The translations under genes and the position numbers were made by a program. Below, in pieces: positions 42,721 through 50,880 of a stretch of DNA of 64,000 bases. Numbering within the stretch: the stretch's first letter is position 1; each line of letters opens with the position of its first letter. Origin of the DNA: Actinomycetota bacterium. GTDB taxonomy: Bacteria; Actinomycetota; Actinomycetes; Propionibacteriales; Propionibacteriaceae. Location: NCBI GenBank assembly GCA_020161755.1, contig JAIUOS010000001.1, positions 248,072 through 312,071 of the forward strand, read 5' to 3'. Under the pieces are notes generated by a model, which was not told the origin of the DNA, ran no database searches, and worked only from the letters and a program-made list of their open reading frames with translations.

Positions 42721-43026
42721 CTAGCTGGAGAAGAACAGCCCCGAGAAGCCGCCGCGGCGGTAGCGCTGGTTGCCGTGGGACCCCCACGCCGGCCCGTAGC
42801 CGGGGGCGGCCGGCGGCTGCGCGGCGAAGCGGCTCTCGAACTGGGTGAGGTGCTCGAGCTCGCCGAAGTCGAGGAACACCCCGCGGCAGCCCTGGCACTG
42901 CTCGAGGTGGATGCCGTTGCGCTCGTAGGTGCGCATCGGTGCCCCGCACTTGGGGCAGGTCATGGCCCCGGCGGCGGGCTGCGGGGTGTAGGGCTCGTAG
43001 CGCGGCGGATCGGTCGGCTGGGTCAT
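42721..43026 (-). CDS. TFIIB-like zinc-ribbon protein, 101 aa
   Basis: Small protein with a zf-TFIIB-like ribbon: CPKCGAPM (about residues 24-31) and CQGCRGVFLD (about 44-53), four cysteines binding one zinc, followed by the typical GELEHL motif. The C-terminus is Gly/Pro/Arg-rich and ends in GLFFSS. Role unknown; such proteins are common in actinobacteria. It is immediately upstream on the same strand of nothing known; the phosphotransferase gene precedes it with no gap (its stop at 43027-43029 follows the start at 43026), so both are likely cotranscribed. Confidence 0.8.
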   Translation of the reverse strand: MTQPTDPPRYEPYTPQPAAGAMTCPKCGAPMRTYERNGIHLEQCQGCRGVFLDFGELEHLTQFESRFAAQPPAAPGYGPAWGSHGNQRYRRGGFSGLFFSS

Positions 43027-43929
43027 TCAGCCAGTCTGCATGCGCGCACAAGCCGCCAGCAGTTGGGCGGCGACCTCCCCGCTGTTCGGCGTGCGGAGGG
43101 CCTGGACGGCGGCCACCAGGACGGCGGCGCGCGCCGGCAGGTCCAGCGCGGGCCACGGGTCACCGTCCGGTGGGACGGCGGGGCCGCCGGCTGCGCGGTA
43201 GGCGTCCAGGAAGGTGGCCCAGGCGTCGTCGTCGAGCAGGCCGGCCGCCCAGAAACCGGCCGGGCGGGCGAGGTCCCAGGCCGGGTCGCCGATGCCGAAG
43301 TCGTCGACGTCGAGCAGCTTCCAGCTGCGCCGCAGCGGGGTGTGGCCGAGCTGGCCGAGGTGGAAGTCGCCGTGGGCGAGCGTGGCGAGCGGCAGCTCGG
43401 CGAGCGTGGCGGCGAGGCCGTCCCCGTAGTCGGCGAGCCGGGCCAGGTCGTCGCGTCCGCTCGTGCGCAGGAAGGCGATCGCGCGGGCGAGCCGGGAGTG
43501 GCCGCCGAGGCGGGGCAGGTCGTCGAGCAGCGGCATCCGGTGCAGCCGGGCGAGCAGGGCGCCCACGTCCGCCCACGGCGGGGTCTCGATCGTGGACAGC
43601 ACCGTCACCCGCGGCCAGACGGTGGCCAGCCGGTCGTTCGGCGCGGGGAGCGGGGCGTAGCGCAGCGGCTGGATCCAGAGGCGGTCCATGTCGGTGGCGC
43701 CGATGCCGTGGAGCCGGCGGGTCAGGCGGTCGCGGTCGGTGCCCGCGCCGTGAAGCTTCACGATCACGCCCGCGCAGATGAAGACCTGGGAGTGCTCGGG
43801 GGCGACCGGACGGGTGGCGAGCCCGCGGGTGACCAGCGGCACGACGGGGGTGTTCGGGCCGACCCGGGGGTCCTGGGTCGCCGCGACGCCGCGGATCCAG
43901 TCGGCGAGTTCGGGGTCGTTCGTCGGCAT
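43027..43929 (-). CDS. Aminoglycoside phosphotransferase family protein, 300 aa
   Basis: APH-fold kinase. The catalytic loop is HGDFHLGQL (about residues 186-194) and the metal site LLDVDDFGIGDPAWDLARP (about 203-221), both intact, so kinase activity is likely. Function other than small-molecule phosphorylation is not deducible. The inner ATG at 43929 was used; upstream of it the open frame runs through a GGGGACAGTCCCC repeat and has no coding character. TAGGCT near 43971-43976 (minus strand) is a plausible -10. The zinc-ribbon gene follows. Confidence 0.75.
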   Translation of the reverse strand: MPTNDPELADWIRGVAATQDPRVGPNTPVVPLVTRGLATRPVAPEHSQVFICAGVIVKLHGAGTDRDRLTRRLHGIGATDMDRLWIQPLRYAPLPAPNDRLATVWPRVTVLSTIETPPWADVGALLARLHRMPLLDDLPRLGGHSRLARAIAFLRTSGRDDLARLADYGDGLAATLAELPLATLAHGDFHLGQLGHTPLRRSWKLLDVDDFGIGDPAWDLARPAGFWAAGLLDDDAWATFLDAYRAAGGPAVPPDGDPWPALDLPARAAVLVAAVQALRTPNSGEVAAQLLAACARMQTG

Positions 43930-43992
43930 CGCTGTCGGCGTCCTCCCGTCCTCCTCGCCCGGCCCGCCGAGCCTACCCCGCGTCCGGGTTGC

Positions 43993-44023
43993 GGACCGAA
44001 AGGGGACAGTCCCCTTTCGGTCC
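43993..44023. repeat. Family E palindrome, GGACC arm type (copy 6)
   Basis: Perfect 31-bp palindrome with arms GGACCGAAAGGGGAC around a central A. Forms a pair with copy 7. Confidence 0.9.
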
Positions 44024-44042
44024 ACGCGGGGTCAGGCGGCCT

Positions 44043-44078
44043 CCGAAACGAAATGGGGACAGTCCCCTTTCGTTTCGG
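44043..44078. repeat. Family E palindrome, CGAAAC arm type (copy 7)
   Basis: CCGAAACGAAATGGGG and complement with one extra T. It ends 7 bp before the stop codon of the MFS gene. 19 bp after copy 6. Confidence 0.85.
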
Positions 44079-44084
44079 ACGGGG

Positions 44085-45335
44085 TCAGGCGGCCTCGGCG
44101 ACCTCCAGCGGCTCGACCGCGCGCGAGCGCAGCCGCCGGACGTCGGGGAAGCACAGCGCGAACACGGTGGTCGCGATGCTCACCACGCCGGTGCCGATCA
44201 GCGCCGCGTGCGGGCCGAACAGCGTGGCCGCGGGGCCGGCGAGCAGCAGGCCGATCGGGCCCAGCATGAGCGAGCCGAGCGCGTCGTAGGACGCCACCCG
44301 CGACAGCGACTCGGCCGGCACCTCGTGCTGCATGGTGGTCATCCACAGGACGCCGAACAGGTCGAAGCCGACGCCCATGAAGAACATCGAGACCATCACC
44401 ACCCACAGCGGCGCGCTCGCGCCGAGCAGCAGCTGCGGGGCCGCGGCGGTGAACGTGAGCAGCGTGGCCACCAGGATCGGGCGACGCGGACGCCACACCA
44501 TCGCGATCCCGACACCGACGATCGCCCCGACCGCCTCGCTGGCCAGCACCGCCGTCCAGCCCGCCGGGCCGCCGAGCTCGGCGTTCGCCACCACCGGGCC
44601 GAGGACGCCCTGGGACGCCTGGAGCACCATCAGCAGCACCGCCCACTGCAAGACGCAGACGAACAGCCACTGGCGGCTGCGGAACTCTCCCCAGCCCTCG
44701 CGGAGCTGCCGCAGCGGGCTGTGCTCGGGCGCGGCCAGCGCGCCCCCGCGTGGCAGCAGGCCCGACAGGGCGGCTGCCATGAGGTAGAGGCCGCCGCTGA
44801 CCACCATCGCCCAGCCGCCGCCGAGCCACACCACGACCGCGCCGCTCGCGACGAGACCGGCGAACCGGGCCGCGCTGGCGCCCATCGACAGCCACGCGTT
44901 GCCCTGCTGGAGCAGGTGCGCGGGGACGAGGTCGGGGATGATCCCGCTGAGTGCCGGGTACACCGCCGCACCGGACATGCCGGCGAACGCCGCCGCCACG
45001 CACAGCAGCCACAGCGGCGTGACGCCGGTGAGCATCATCACCCCGATGCCGCCCCAGGACGCGGCCGCGAACAGCTGGCCCCAACGCAGCACGAGCGCGC
45101 GGGGGTAGCGGTCGGCGATGACCCCGCCGATGAGCATGAACGCCACCAGCGGGATGGTCTGGGCGGCCAGCACGATCGACAGCGTCCCGGCGTCCGCTCC
45201 CGGCAGGGCGAGGACGCCGAACGCCAGCGCCACCGGCGCGAAGGACATGCCCAGCATCGAGATCGTCCGGGCAGCCAACAGCACCACGAACGGGCGGTTC
45301 GCACGGAGTTCGCGGGTCTGGCTGGACGCGGGCAT
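44085..45335 (-). CDS. MFS transporter (MFS_3, EntS-like), 416 aa
   Basis: Twelve hydrophobic segments with a MFS layout and the MFS_3-type motif (IADRYPRALVLRWGQLF, about residues 73-89) between TM2 and TM3. The group includes the EntS siderophore exporter and many drug exporters, but no substrate can be named. ATG 45335 is chosen with a ribosome site AGGA upstream; the longer open frame adds Arg-rich residues only. A pair of palindromic repeats follows its stop. Adjacent to the ABM monooxygenase, to which it is divergent. Confidence 0.85.
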   Translation of the reverse strand: MPASSQTRELRANRPFVVLLAARTISMLGMSFAPVALAFGVLALPGADAGTLSIVLAAQTIPLVAFMLIGGVIADRYPRALVLRWGQLFAAASWGGIGVMMLTGVTPLWLLCVAAAFAGMSGAAVYPALSGIIPDLVPAHLLQQGNAWLSMGASAARFAGLVASGAVVVWLGGGWAMVVSGGLYLMAAALSGLLPRGGALAAPEHSPLRQLREGWGEFRSRQWLFVCVLQWAVLLMVLQASQGVLGPVVANAELGGPAGWTAVLASEAVGAIVGVGIAMVWRPRRPILVATLLTFTAAAPQLLLGASAPLWVVMVSMFFMGVGFDLFGVLWMTTMQHEVPAESLSRVASYDALGSLMLGPIGLLLAGPAATLFGPHAALIGTGVVSIATTVFALCFPDVRRLRSRAVEPLEVAEAA

Positions 45336-45442
45336 GACAGTTCCTGGGCTCGAAAATGGGCAGCCTTCAATGCTCCCACCGGCGGCGTCGCGCGGCAAAT
45401 CGTGGACTGGACGCCGAGCGTCGCCCACGGTTCGATGGACTC

Positions 45443-45739
45443 ATGCTGATCGTGCACGTAGCCGTCCACGTCCTGCCCGACGCCGTCGACGCCTTCATCG
45501 AGGCCACGAAGGCGAACGCCGAGGCCTCCGTCCTCGAACCGGGGATCGCCCGGTTCGACGTGGTGCAGTCCCTGGAGGACCCGACCCGGTTCGTCCTGGT
45601 CGAGGCCTACCGCACCGAGGACGCCGCCGGCGCCCACAAGGAGACCGAGCACTACGCCACCTGGCGCGACACCGTCGCCGACCTGATGGCCGAACCGCGG
45701 AGCTCCGTCCGCTACCGCGACGTCGCCTTCCCCGATTGA
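45443..45739 (+). CDS. Antibiotic biosynthesis monooxygenase (ABM)-domain protein, 98 aa
   Basis: A small alpha/beta ferredoxin-like ABM domain: [40 protein letters not shown] with the conserved H-x-YATWRD (HYATWRDTV, about residues 70-80). Related to YgiN/LsrG-type proteins that oxidise quinols or process signalling molecules. Function here is unknown. Family A and G repeats follow its stop. Confidence 0.85.
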   Translation: MLIVHVAVHVLPDAVDAFIEATKANAEASVLEPGIARFDVVQSLEDPTRFVLVEAYRTEDAAGAHKETEHYATWRDTVADLMAEPRSSVRYRDVAFPD

Positions 45740-45786
45740 GGGCGGCGGGAGATCCCGTCCCTCACCTCCACCCCGGCCTCCGTCCA

Positions 45787-45855
45787 CAAACGCCCCCGAA
45801 GTTGACAAACGCCCCTGAAATTTCGGGGGCGTTTGTGAGTTTCGGGGGCGTCTTG
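45787..45855. repeat. Family A two-tier hairpin (copy 4), probable terminator
   Basis: Same 68-bp design as copies at 10799, 12491 and 18047, with inner tier GTTGACAAACG/CGTTTGTGAGT and one insertion in the right outer arm (CGTCTTG). Follows the ABM gene by 48 bp. Confidence 0.8.
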
Positions 45856-45869
45856 CGCGGACGCCGCCG

Positions 45870-45916
45870 GCCCTTCGTGATGCTCGCCGGCGCTCGCCCC
45901 TCAGGGGCCGGCGAGG
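45870..45916. repeat. Family G palindrome between genes
   Basis: CCCTTCGTGATGC, then a stem CTCGCCGGC/GCCGGCGAG around GCTCGCCCCTCAGGG. It conforms to the frame of the copies inside coding sequences. Lies 100 bp before the efeU start. Confidence 0.7.
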
Positions 45917-45955
45917 TGCGCGACCGACCATGATGTGAAATAGTCAAGCTCCGAG

Positions 45956-46003
45956 TTGCGAAATACCCGCCGGGCCCTCGATAGTTAGGTGAGGCTCACC
46001 TAA
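45956..46003 (+). promoter_or_regulatory. Iron-box (IdeR/DtxR-type) promoter of efeUOB
   Basis: A plausible promoter is TTGCGA (45956-45961) and GATAGT (45980-45985) with an 18-bp spacer. From 45985 to 46003 runs the perfect 19-bp palindrome TTAGGTGAGGCTCACCTAA, which matches the DtxR/IdeR iron box consensus (TTAGGTTAGSCTAACCTAA). Repression under iron sufficiency is expected. The efeU GTG is 20 bp downstream with a GAGGAGG ribosome site at 46011-46017. Confidence 0.9.
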
Positions 46004-46022
46004 CTTTGCAGAGGAGGCGCAC

Positions 46023-46883
46023 GTGCTGGGCAACTTTCTGATCGGCCTGCGCGAGGGGCTCGAAGCGACCTTGGTCGTCAGCATCCTGATCGCCTACCTC
46101 GTCAAGACCGACCGCCGCCACCTGCTGCCCAAGGTCTGGCTCGGCGTCGGGTTCGCGGTCGTCGTCTCCCTCGGCTTCGGTGCGCTGCTCACCTTCGGCC
46201 CCAAGGGCCTGAGCTTCACCGCCCAGGAAGCCATCGGCGGCAGCCTGTCGATCCTCGCCGTCGGCCTCGTCACCTGGATGATCTTCTGGATGGCCGGTGC
46301 CTCCCGCACCCTCGCCGGCGACCTCCGCCGCCAGGTGGACGCCGGCGCGAACGACTCCTGGTCGCTGCCGCTGATCGCCGCGCTGGCCGTGGGCCGCGAA
46401 GGCCTGGAGACGGCGCTGTTCATCTGGGCCGCCTCGCAGGCCGCCGCCGCCCAGGGCGGGTCGACGTCCGGCCCGCTGCTCGGAGCGCTGCTCGGCCTGC
46501 TGGTCGCCGTCGCCCTCGGCTACGCGCTCTACGCCGGCGCCGTCCGCATCAACCTGGGCAAGTTCTTCGCCACCACCGGCGTCTTCCTGATGCTGGTGGC
46601 GGCCGGCGTCCTGTCCTACGGCGTCCACGACCTCCAGGAGGCCGGCATCCTGCCCGGCCTGAACACCCTCGCCTACGACGTGTCCGCGACGATCCCGCCG
46701 GCCGGCGTCCTCGGCACGCTCCTCAAGGGCATCTTCAACTTCTCCCCGGCAACCACCGTCCTCGAGGCCGTCGTCTGGGTCGCCTACGTCGCGATCGTCG
46801 GCACCCTGTTCATCCGAAAGGTCCGGCGCAAAGCGCCCACGACCGCCAAGCCGGCGGCTCAGTCCGCCGTCGTGTCCGCCTGA
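46023..46883 (+). CDS. efeU: EfeU iron permease (FTR1 family), 286 aa
   Basis: Membrane iron importer with seven hydrophobic segments and two FTR1 REGLE motifs, REGLEA (residues 10-15) and REGLET (about 127-132), where iron is ligated. This is the permease of the EfeUOB ferrous iron system. GTG start with a GAGGAGG ribosome site. It is the first gene of an iron-regulated operon, the promoter having an IdeR-type box; efeO follows after 31 bp. Confidence 0.95.
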   Translation: MLGNFLIGLREGLEATLVVSILIAYLVKTDRRHLLPKVWLGVGFAVVVSLGFGALLTFGPKGLSFTAQEAIGGSLSILAVGLVTWMIFWMAGASRTLAGDLRRQVDAGANDSWSLPLIAALAVGREGLETALFIWAASQAAAAQGGSTSGPLLGALLGLLVAVALGYALYAGAVRINLGKFFATTGVFLMLVAAGVLSYGVHDLQEAGILPGLNTLAYDVSATIPPAGVLGTLLKGIFNFSPATTVLEAVVWVAYVAIVGTLFIRKVRRKAPTTAKPAAQSAVVSA

Positions 46884-46914
46884 GCGGACGACCGAAGAGA
46901 TACCGAAAGGCACC

Positions 46915-48084
46915 ATGAAGACCCGCGTTCCCGCATTGCTCGTCGCTGCCCTCCTGCTGGCCGGCTGCACCGACAACGCCCCCGCCTCCCCCGCCGGATC
47001 CGCGGACGCGCTCGACGCGCGCAAGCTGACCGTCGAGGCCAGCGACACCGCCTGCACGCTGAGCGCGGTGACCGCCCCGTCCGGCACGCTGACGTTCTCG
47101 GTGACCAACACCGGTTCGCAGGTCAACGAGTTCTACCTGCTCGCCTCCGACGGGCTGCGGATCGTGGCCGAGGTCGAGAACATCGGTCCGGGGCTCACCC
47201 GTGACCTCGTCCTGAGCGCGCCGGCCGGCACCTATTTCTCGGCGTGCAAGCCGGGCATGGTGGGCTCGGGCATCCGGGCGGGCTTCACCGTCACCGACTC
47301 CGGCGAGCCCGTCGGTCCCACCGGTGACGACGCCGCCCTGGTGGACGCCGCCAACACCGCCTACGCCGCCTACGTCGGCGACCAGGTCGACCAGCTGCTC
47401 GCCGGCACCAAGGAGTTCGTCGCGGCTTACACCGCCGGCGACGACGACAAAGCCCGTGCGCTGTACGCGCCCACCCGCGTCCACTGGGAGCGCATCGAGA
47501 CCGTCGCCGAGTCGTTCGGCGACCTCGACCCGAAGATGGACGCCCGCGAGGCCGACCTCGAACAGGGCCAGAAGTGGACCGGCTGGCACCGGCTCGAGAA
47601 GGACCTGTGGCCGGCACGGGCCAAGGGCTACAAGCCGCTGACCACCGCCGAGCGCAAGACCTACGCCGACGACCTGCTCGCCAACACCGAGGTGCTGCAC
47701 GAGCGCGTCCAGACCCTCACCTACACCGTCGACGGCATCGCCAACGGCGCCAAGGGCCTGCTCGACGAGGTCGCCACCGGCAAGGTCACCGGCGAGGAGG
47801 AGTACTGGTCGCGCACCGACCTGTGGGACTTCCAGGCCAACGTGGACGGCGCCCGGGTCGCCTGGGAGGGCCTGCGGGACCTGCTCAAGCGCAAGAACGC
47901 CGCCCTCGACACCCAGATCGAGACCAGGTTCACCGAGCTCCAGAAGCTGCTGGACGCGACGAAGTCCGGCGACGGGTTCGTCACCTACGACAAGCTCGAC
48001 AAGGCGCAGGTCAAGGCCCTGTCGGACGCGGTCAACGCCCTGTCCGAGCCGCTGTCGAAGCTCGCCGGGGCCGTCCTCTCGTGA
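46915..48084 (+). CDS. efeO: EfeO iron uptake lipoprotein (cupredoxin plus M75 domain), 389 aa
   Basis: Extracytoplasmic component of the EfeUOB system. The signal ends in a lipobox (LLLAGC, Cys at residue 18). A cupredoxin-like domain covers about 33-130 with a Cys in the terminal loop (SACKPGM). The M75/imelysin-type domain follows with the HXXE motif in VHWERIE (about 183-189). Together they bind iron and copper and hand iron to EfeU. Its stop overlaps the efeB start (GTGA), so the operon is tightly coupled. GAAAGG ribosome site upstream. Confidence 0.95.
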   Translation: MKTRVPALLVAALLLAGCTDNAPASPAGSADALDARKLTVEASDTACTLSAVTAPSGTLTFSVTNTGSQVNEFYLLASDGLRIVAEVENIGPGLTRDLVLSAPAGTYFSACKPGMVGSGIRAGFTVTDSGEPVGPTGDDAALVDAANTAYAAYVGDQVDQLLAGTKEFVAAYTAGDDDKARALYAPTRVHWERIETVAESFGDLDPKMDAREADLEQGQKWTGWHRLEKDLWPARAKGYKPLTTAERKTYADDLLANTEVLHERVQTLTYTVDGIANGAKGLLDEVATGKVTGEEEYWSRTDLWDFQANVDGARVAWEGLRDLLKRKNAALDTQIETRFTELQKLLDATKSGDGFVTYDKLDKAQVKALSDAVNALSEPLSKLAGAVLS

Positions 48085-49355
48085 CCAGGGACGCCTCCGG
48101 GCTGTCGCGCCGCGGACTGATCGGGTCCGCGGCGGCCGGTGGCGCGCTGGCGCTGGCCGGGGCGGGGGCGATGGCCGCGTCCGCCTCGACGACGACCGCG
48201 GCGCCGGTCTGGAGCACCGTCGACTTCCACGGTGACAAGCAGGCGGGCATCACCACGGCTGCGCAGGACCGGCTGCACTTCGCCACGTTCGACATGCTGC
48301 CCTCGGCCACCCGCGACGACCTGGTCGCGCTGCTGAAGGACTGGACGGACGCCGCCGCCCGGCTCACCCAGGGCAAGGGTGCCGGCCCGGTCGGTCCGCT
48401 CACCGGGCCGTACGACGCCCCGCCCGACGACACCGGCGAGGCGATCGGGCTCGACCCGGCGAACCTCACGATCACGTTCGGCTTCGGCCCCACGCTGTTC
48501 ACCGGCACCGACGGCAGCGACCGGTTCGGGCTCAAGGCGCGCCAGCCCGCCGCGCTGGCCAGGCTGCCGCACTTCTCCGGCGACAACCTCGACCCGAACG
48601 GCAGCGACGGCGACCTGTGCATCCAGGCCTGCTCGAACGACCCGCAGGTGGCCGTGCACGCCATCCGCAACCTCACCCGGATCGCGTTCGGCCGGGCGGC
48701 CGTCCGCTGGTCGCAGCTCGGCTTCGGGCGGACGTCGTCCACGTCGCAGGCGCAGGTCACCCCGCGCAACCTGTTCGGGTTCAAGGACGGGACGGCCAGC
48801 CTCCGCGCCGAGGACACGGCGAACATCGACGCGCACGTGTGGACGACACCGTCCGGGGATCCGGCGACCGCCTGGCTGGACGGCGGTAGCTACCTGGTCG
48901 TCCGCAAGATCGCCATGCACATCGAGACCTGGGACCGGGGCAGCCTGCGCGAGCAGGAGCACATCATCGGGCGGACCAAGGCCGAGGGCGCCCCGCTGTC
49001 GGGCGGCGGGGAGTTCACGGCCGCCGACTTCGCGCTGGCCGGTCGGGGCGGCACGCCGCTGGTCGATGAGAACTCGCACCTGTCGATGGCGCACCCCGAC
49101 CACAACGGAGGCGTCCGGATGCTGCGGCGCGGCTACAACTACGTGGACGGCAGCACTCAGCTCGGCCGGCTGGCCGCGGGCCTGTTCTTCATGGCGTACG
49201 TGACGGATCCGGCCACGCACTACATCCCGATGCAGACCGCGATGGCGTCCTCCGACCTGCTGAGCGAGTACCTGCAGCACATCGGCTCGGGCCTGTGGGC
49301 GGTGCCGCCCGGCGTCCACGAGGGCGAGTTCGTGGGCCAGGCCCTGTTCTCCTGA
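48081..49355 (+). CDS. efeB: EfeB Dyp-type haem peroxidase/deferrochelatase, 424 aa
   Basis: Third component of the EfeUOB system, exported through Tat (SRRGLIGSAAAGGALALAG with SRRGL), where it acts as a haem-dependent peroxidase that may release iron from haem. The GXXDG motif is GFKDGTAS (about residue 234), the proximal His is in SHLSMAHPD (about 333-341), and the distal Arg lies in RMLRRGYNY. GTG start overlapping the efeO stop. The operon ends here; a family D hairpin lies downstream. Confidence 0.95.
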   Translation: MTRDASGLSRRGLIGSAAAGGALALAGAGAMAASASTTTAAPVWSTVDFHGDKQAGITTAAQDRLHFATFDMLPSATRDDLVALLKDWTDAAARLTQGKGAGPVGPLTGPYDAPPDDTGEAIGLDPANLTITFGFGPTLFTGTDGSDRFGLKARQPAALARLPHFSGDNLDPNGSDGDLCIQACSNDPQVAVHAIRNLTRIAFGRAAVRWSQLGFGRTSSTSQAQVTPRNLFGFKDGTASLRAEDTANIDAHVWTTPSGDPATAWLDGGSYLVVRKIAMHIETWDRGSLREQEHIIGRTKAEGAPLSGGGEFTAADFALAGRGGTPLVDENSHLSMAHPDHNGGVRMLRRGYNYVDGSTQLGRLAAGLFFMAYVTDPATHYIPMQTAMASSDLLSEYLQHIGSGLWAVPPGVHEGEFVGQALFS

Positions 49356-49396
49356 CCCGCTCGCACGCCTCACTCGACAACCGACTGACCGTCCCC

Positions 49397-49460
49397 TTCG
49401 CTCCCGAAAAGCGTCCTCGCTCCCGAAATTCCGGGAGCGAGGGCAGGTTTCGGGAGCGAA
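49397..49460. repeat. Family D two-tier hairpin, probable bidirectional terminator
   Basis: 64-bp palindrome. Outer arms TTCGCTCCCGAAA/TTTCGGGAGCGAA, inner arms CTCGCTCCCG/CGGGAGCGAG: CGCTCCCGAAA occurs twice directly, then twice inverted. The design is the same as in family A with another motif. Lies between the convergent efeB (+) and MBL (-) genes. Confidence 0.85.
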
Positions 49461-49537
49461 CCGACTCAGCGGCGGCGTTCGGGAGCGAACCGGCTCAGTG
49501 GCGGCGCTGGGGAGCGAACCGGCTCAGCGGCGGCGCT
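49451..49537. repeat. Three 29-bp tandem repeats across the MBL gene stop
   Basis: Units start at 49451, 49480 and 49509 and differ at few bases; a partial fourth begins at 49538 inside the gene. The third unit contains the gene's stop codon (complement of TCA at 49524-49526) and the earlier units are copies downstream of it. As 29 is not a multiple of 3, each unit has its own possible stop in a different phase. The first unit overlaps the right arm of hairpin D. Confidence 0.8.
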
Positions 49538-50147
49538 GGGGAGCGGAGTGGCCGCAGCAGTACCAGTCGACGTCGAGGGCGCCCAGCCGCGCCAGGTCGG
49601 CCAGACCGCGCTGGGTGTCGCTCATCAGGAAGGACGGCACCGGGCCCAGCCGGCCGTCCTTGCACAGGGCGGCGTCGCCGGTGAACAGCACCCGGCCCGC
49701 GCGGAAGGCGTGGTGGCCGGGGGTGTGGCCCGGGCTGGTGAGGGCTGACAGGCCCGGCCAGACCTCGGCGTCGCCGTCCAGCAGGTGCAGGTTGGCGGGC
49801 AGCTCGGCCAGCGCGACCCGGGCGCTGAACCGCCGGAACGGGGTGGCCGGCGGAGGCACCGCCCCGGTCAGGATGGCCGCGTCCGCCGCCCCGAGCCAGA
49901 CCCGTGCGCCGGTGCGGCGCTGCCACTCGGCGGCGGACTGGGCGTGGTCGGTGTCGTAGTGGGTGAGCAGGATGTCGGTGACCTCGTACGGCGACCGTCC
50001 GGCCGCGCGCAGCTCCCGGGCCAGCCGGTTCAGGCCGAACGTCATGCCCGGGTCGATGATCGCGGTGCGTCCGTCGGCGTCCAGCCAGTAGCAGTTCGCT
50101 GCCACCGAGGACTCCAGCCAGAACGCGTGGTCGGTGAGTTGCTTCAT
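49524..50147 (-). CDS. Metallo-beta-lactamase fold hydrolase, 207 aa
   Basis: Metal-dependent hydrolase of the MBL superfamily (no antibiotic role implied). Motif 2 is HYDTDH (H63, D65, D67, H68) rather than HxHxDH, with the second His replaced by Asp. The other ligands are H141 (SPGHTPGHH), D158 (FTGDAAL) and a His in YCCGHSAP near the C-terminus. Variants of this type occur in several MBL branches. The ATG overlaps the stop of the channel gene (ATGA), so both are translated as one unit. Its last codons are part of a 29-bp tandem repeat. Confidence 0.85.
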   Translation of the reverse strand: MKQLTDHAFWLESSVAANCYWLDADGRTAIIDPGMTFGLNRLARELRAAGRSPYEVTDILLTHYDTDHAQSAAEWQRRTGARVWLGAADAAILTGAVPPPATPFRRFSARVALAELPANLHLLDGDAEVWPGLSALTSPGHTPGHHAFRAGRVLFTGDAALCKDGRLGPVPSFLMSDTQRGLADLARLGALDVDWYCCGHSAPQRRR

Positions 50148-50836
50148 GAGGTCTCCCGGACACGGCGACGGTTGATGGTGAGGCCGACGATCCGCGACAC
50201 CGCGACCGCCAGGTACAACATGCCCGCGATCTGCTGGATCATCACGATCGCGCGGGCGACGGGCTTGATCGGCACCACGTCCGAGAGCCCGGTGCTGGTC
50301 ATCGTGGTGGTCGACAGGAACAGCAGCTCGAGCCAGGTGCGCTGCGCGTCCGGGTTGACCGCCGCCGTGAACGAGCCCGGGACGATCCCCTGGACGGCGG
50401 AGTAGGCGTACGCCCACAACCACACGGCCACCGTGAACGTGGCCCCGATGGCCCAGATCTCGTCCTTCGTGACCTCCTCGTCGGCGAACATGTACCGCAG
50501 CAGGCCGGTGAGCGTGTAGCCGTAGAACGCGACGTGGACGAGGTCGGACGCGAGGTGCCAGGCGGGATCGCCGGTGGCCCAGTCGACCACGGTCAGGATC
50601 ACCGCCGGGACGCCGATCAGCACCCCCAGCCAGGTGTAGGTGGGCGTGGCCCGCACCACGGCCAGCGCGAGCACCACCACGAGCATCCCGAACAGCGACA
50701 GCAGCAGGCGTCCGGGGGAGCTGGCGGCCACGTCGTCGACGAACGCGTAGAGCAGGATGCCGAGCAGCTGGACGACCAGCAGGGTCGCGGACGGGTTCGC
50801 CCGTACCCACCGCCAGGCCCTCGTCCCCCACGCCAT
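50144..50836 (-). CDS. Two-pore-domain-type ion channel-like protein, 230 aa
   Basis: Six or seven hydrophobic segments, the last pair surrounding a pore loop (LLFLSTTTMTSTGLSDVVP, about residues 175-193), as in the ion_trans_2 channel family. The selectivity filter is not TVGYG; TSTGLSD takes its place, so ion selectivity is uncertain. The N-terminal half is predicted to hold four membrane helices. The MBL gene overlaps its end by 4 bp. It is divergent from an ArsR-type regulator, with a 44-bp interval containing the operator. Confidence 0.75.
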   Translation of the reverse strand: MAWGTRAWRWVRANPSATLLVVQLLGILLYAFVDDVAASSPGRLLLSLFGMLVVVLALAVVRATPTYTWLGVLIGVPAVILTVVDWATGDPAWHLASDLVHVAFYGYTLTGLLRYMFADEEVTKDEIWAIGATFTVAVWLWAYAYSAVQGIVPGSFTAAVNPDAQRTWLELLFLSTTTMTSTGLSDVVPIKPVARAIVMIQQIAGMLYLAVAVSRIVGLTINRRRVRETS

Positions 50837-50860
50837 GGCATCACGATACAGAGGCTCCGA

Positions 50861-50880
50861 TTTCAGGATATTCTGAAATC
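50861..50880. promoter_or_regulatory. Operator-like inverted repeat overlapping the arsR -10 (50868-50873)
   Basis: ATTTCAG and CTGAAAT arms (7 bp each) surround GATATT, itself a -10-like hexamer that ends 7 nt before the GTG of the ArsR-type gene at 50881. Binding of the regulator would block its own leaderless promoter and perhaps the divergent channel gene. Palindromes of this size are typical of ArsR-family operators. Confidence 0.6.

Noticed and set aside
49451..49537. CRISPR-like direct repeats
   Set aside because: The 29-bp units are directly adjacent without spacers, so this is a simple tandem repeat.
49524..50147. Beta-lactamase
   Set aside because: MBL fold alone does not imply beta-lactam hydrolysis; no signal peptide, and the metal motif HYDTDH is of another branch.
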